Part shown: one piece after another, positions 61,869 through 64,000 of the stretch | Layout: each line of letters begins with the position of its first letter | How positions within the stretch are numbered: the stretch's first letter is position 1 | NCBI RefSeq assembly: GCF_021764745.1 | Contig: NZ_JAETXX010000015.1 | Span: 1-64,000, forward strand | DNA length: 64,000 bases | Reading direction: 5' to 3' | Source of the DNA: Joostella atrarenae | GTDB taxonomy: Bacteria; Bacteroidota; Bacteroidia; Flavobacteriales; Flavobacteriaceae | Program-made: the position numbers and the translations under genes | Notes under the pieces: model-generated | What the model was told of the DNA's origin: nothing | Databases searched by the model: none | The model's input: only the letters and a program-made list of their open reading frames with translations

Positions 61869-62373
61869 AGACTTATACTTTTAGATAAAAATATAATTTA
61901 TTTTTTGTTTAATTTAATTGCTCATGAAATATCAGATTCAAAAATGTCGTCTGTAAATTCTGTACCAAATGCTTAACCTATTTTTAGAAATTTATTACTC
62001 GCTCATTCCAGAAGTTAAGACTTGTCTATAAATTCATTTTCATTAATGAATGAAAATGACTTCCTTAATGGGATAGACTAATGCTTATAAGTAATTATAT
62101 TATAGCTTTATACAGGAAAACCATTAAAATATTAAGTTCTCCTCGTATTTTTTATTGATTCATAGTGCTAAAATTTACAAATGTTTTATAAGTTTTTTAT
62201 CTAGCATAAATTGATTAGTAGTTTTCAAATGAACTAATCTTTATTTCTCTAGTTATGGTACTACTATTAGATTGGGAACTCAGAGCATTTTAGAAATCTA
62301 ATTGTACTTCCAGAAGCAATCATTATATATCTATATAACTTACTACCAACGAGTTTTCTCATAAGTATTGTAC
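61869..62373. other. 505-bp gap without recognisable genes
   Basis: AT-rich, all frames closed. It must hold the regulator's promoter, but none matches the consensus convincingly. It ends where the second integrase repeat begins. Confidence 0.6.
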
Positions 62374-62597
62374 TTTGTAATTAGGTAGTCATTTTGTAAC
62401 TTTTCTTCGAGATTCGGTATCACTTATGATCAATTCTCTATCACTACTGTACTACATAAAAAAATCAAAAGCGGATTTAAATAAGAAATGTAATATCTAT
62501 ATGCGCATAACCATTGACGGTAAAAGGGCAGAATTTAGTATCAACAGGAAAATTGAGGCGAATCGTTGGATAGCCAAATTAGGAAAAACTAAAGGCT
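62374..62597 (+). repeat. Direct repeat, right copy (integrase 5' end)
   Basis: The counterpart of 49199-49422, same orientation, offset 13,175 bp. It includes the 52 bp upstream of the integrase start; homology begins abruptly at TTTGTAATTA in both copies and fades at the shared AAAGGCT. Confidence 0.95.
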
Positions 62598-62599
62598 AA
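62426..62599 (+). pseudogene. Integrase remnant, N-terminal 57 codons only
   Basis: ATG at 62426 opens a 57-residue frame nearly identical to the start of the integrase at 49251 (Met-Ile-Asn-Ser-Leu-Ser-Leu-Leu-Tyr-Tyr), up to Trp-Ile-Ala-Lys, then diverges and stops at 62597-62599. The core-binding and catalytic domains are absent. About 93 percent identity over the shared DNA means it came from a related element, not a recent copy of the same one. Confidence 0.9.
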
Positions 62600-62682
62600 A
62601 TCCTAAGTTTAGTATAAAAAAGTGGCATAACTTGCATTACTATTAAAGCACTTAAGATCAATAAAACAGTGCTAACAATTAA

Positions 62683-64000
62683 TTACTTAAAATAATTTAT
62701 TATAAATTCGCTTCTACGATTTTGCTGATGTTCAGATTCAGTACACAAGATTCCATTTTTACATTTGTTGACTAATTTAGATTCACCATACCCAAACGTT
62801 GACAAACGATTCTTACTTATGCCTTTATGAATCAAATATTCCTTAGTTGCACGAGATCGTCTTTCCGAGAGTATTTGATTATATGAATCATCTCCTCTAC
62901 TATCCGTATAAGATTTAATAACTATTTTTAGATTAGGGTATTTTTCCATAGCAATTAATACTTTCTGTAATTCAACTTCTGCATTCGGACGAATATTCCA
63001 TTTATCAAAGTCAAAATAAATTTCCTTAATCCCTAACATTTTCGCAAGATCCTCTCCCGTGGTTAGAGCGTATAAATTTCTTTCCAGTTCAAAATCAATT
63101 TTTTGTTCTTTCTCCCCATTAATGGAACTTATCTCTTTCGAGCTATATTCATCTTTTGAAACACGCACCGTATATCCCATAAAACGATTAGTTGTTGCTA
63201 CATAATTTCCTTCTGAATCAGTTAAAGCTGAAATAAATAAGGAGCCATTCTCGTCATATAGGTCTACTTTTCCATTTACAATAGGCTTTTTGGTATCAGC
63301 ATCGGTTACAGTTCCATATATCATACCTTGAATAAGTTCTCTTATATCCTTAGTCTCTTCAAAGGAATATATATCATCATAACCTAATCCTCCTTCTCTG
63401 TTGGAGCTTATAAACCCCATGTGCGTATTTAAATCAATAGAAAAAGAGATATCGTCCATAGAAGAATTAATGGGTTTACCTACATTTAAAATAGAACTCT
63501 TTGCTCCTTCTCCATTCTCTAATAACTGAGTATAAAAAACATCATAACCTCCTAATCCATAATGTCCATCAGAAGAAAAATACAATTCATTTCTTTCTGA
63601 AACAAAGGGAAATGATTCTCTTCCATTTGTATTGATAACATTTCCCATGTTTTCCACCTTCCCTAAACTGCCATCAGGATTAATATTGACGTAGAAGATA
63701 TCAGTAGCTCCAATGGACTCAGGACGATCTGATACAAAATACAACTTATCCTCACTTGAATTTAAAACTGGATGGGCTGTTGAATAATTGTCACTATTAA
63801 TGGAAAGATCTTCTATATTAGTCCACTTTCCATTGACCAAGGTAGATCGGTATATTTTTAATCGTTGAATATTACTGCCTCCTTTTTTTTCAATAGGAGT
63901 TGTATTATTACGGGTAAAATATAAACTCTTACCATCCCTAGTAATACAACCAGAAGATTCATGAAAGCGGGTATTTACATCTCCCTTAATTTTATTGCTT
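62683..64000 (-). CDS. OmpA/PD40-repeat outer-membrane protein (5' end beyond the window)
   Basis: The frame is open to the right edge, so at least 439 residues are seen and the start lies outside. PD40/WD40-like beta-propeller repeats (Tyr-Phe-Val-Ser-Asp-Arg, Leu-Tyr-Phe-Ser-Ser-Asp-Gly, Gly-Phe-Ile-Ser-Ser-Asn-Arg) fill the first half. A carboxypeptidase-regulatory-like domain follows (Gly-Thr-Val-Thr-Asp-Ala). The C-terminal OmpA domain has Phe-Asp-Phe-Asp-Lys, Ser-Tyr-Thr-Asp-Ser-Arg-Gly and Asn-Arg-Arg-Ser-Glu-Phe and binds peptidoglycan. In Bacteroidetes such proteins often pair with PorP/SprF-like partners in type IX secretion or adhesin anchoring. A TTG at 63840 is internal. Confidence 0.92.
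   Translation of the reverse strand, partial: SNKIKGDVNTRFHESSGCITRDGKSLYFTRNNTTPIEKKGGSNIQRLKIYRSTLVNGKWTNIEDLSINSDNYSTAHPVLNSSEDKLYFVSDRPESIGATDIFYVNINPDGSLGKVENMGNVINTNGRESFPFVSERNELYFSSDGHYGLGGYDVFYTQLLENGEGAKSSILNVGKPINSSMDDISFSIDLNTHMGFISSNREGGLGYDDIYSFEETKDIRELIQGMIYGTVTDADTKKPIVNGKVDLYDENGSLFISALTDSEGNYVATTNRFMGYTVRVSKDEYSSKEISSINGEKEQKIDFELERNLYALTTGEDLAKMLGIKEIYFDFDKWNIRPNAEVELQKVLIAMEKYPNLKIVIKSYTDSRGDDSYNQILSERRSRATKEYLIHKGISKNRLSTFGYGESKLVNKCKNGILCTESEHQQNRRSEFIINYFK

Larger units (their letters stand above)
48918..62600. mobile_element. Genomic island at tRNA-Ser (integrative element remnant)
   Basis: The block runs from the tRNA-Ser gene through a tyrosine integrase (49251), conjugative traN/traM remnants, unknown genes, a two-component cassette and a cluster of small enzymes, to a second truncated integrase 5' end (62374-62599). 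Clear core genes flank the left side. The right edge is set by the integrase remnant; I found no copy of the tRNA 3' end there, so the exact attR is not identified. Degraded tra genes show the element can no longer move by itself. Confidence 0.7.

Noticed and set aside
62374-62597. Reading the 224-bp direct repeat as the att duplication itself
   Set aside because: About 15 mismatches and gene content (integrase start) show it is a paralogous integrase fragment; att repeats are expected to be short and tRNA-derived, and no tRNA 3' copy was seen here.

Overview
The window is AT-rich DNA from a member of the Bacteroidota, most likely a marine-type Flavobacteriaceae. The evidence is the gene families and their order (dagK-ftsK-lolA-lptG-ribBA; argG-argC-proC-argD-proA-proB-argF'-argB-argE-argH), lipoproteins with a Cys-Ser-Ser-Asp-Asp start, promoters of the TTG-N19-TAnnTTTG type, few Shine-Dalgarno sites, and an IntDOT-like integrase next to Bacteroidetes-type Tra genes. 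I do not assign a genus.

Layout. 1-1.6 kb: two small lipoprotein genes flanking a 43-bp tandem repeat. 1.6-15 kb: housekeeping genes, nearly all on the minus strand (ComM-like ATPase, sodium/solute symporter, S15-type hydrolase, HTH/membrane protein, S41 peptidase, DsbD, TilS, monoacylglycerol-lipase-like hydrolase, PabB). 15.1-28.4 kb: a plus-strand cluster with what looks like the complete arginine pathway (GNAT acylglutamate synthase candidate, ArgB, C, D, F', E, G, H) and the complete proline pathway (ProA, ProC and two tandem ProB). An unannotated Arg-rich 38-codon ORF with alternative RNA foldings lies in front of it. 28.5-36.9 kb: outer-membrane protein, flavin reductase, aldose epimerase, lipoamide dehydrogenase, PqqB-like lipoprotein, a divergent Lrp regulator and trans-sulfuration enzyme, and NhaC. 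37-39 kb: a peroxide/thiol block (AhpC, thioredoxin, DUF6952, Tpx). 39-48.7 kb: DagK, FtsK, LolA, LptG, RibBA, a SLC13 carrier, a DegT-type aminotransferase and a nitroreductase.

48.9-62.6 kb is a genomic island beside tRNA-Ser(UGA). It begins with a tyrosine integrase and holds traM/traN remnants of a conjugative element and an unknown 327-aa gene. Next comes a five-gene minus-strand block: an unknown soluble protein, a seven-helix membrane protein, a histidine kinase, a LuxR-type regulator, and a small protein with a caspase-like His/Cys signature. After that is a cluster of VOC, SRPBCC and SnoaL-like small enzymes under a Crp/Fnr regulator. The island ends at a second, truncated copy of the integrase 5' end. 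Beyond it, an OmpA/PD40 protein runs off the right edge.

The two places most likely to hold something undescribed are the arginine leader (15.12-15.28 kb) and the kinase/caspase-like cassette with its unknown neighbour (52.4-57.4 kb). All functions are read from sequence by eye; no searches were run.
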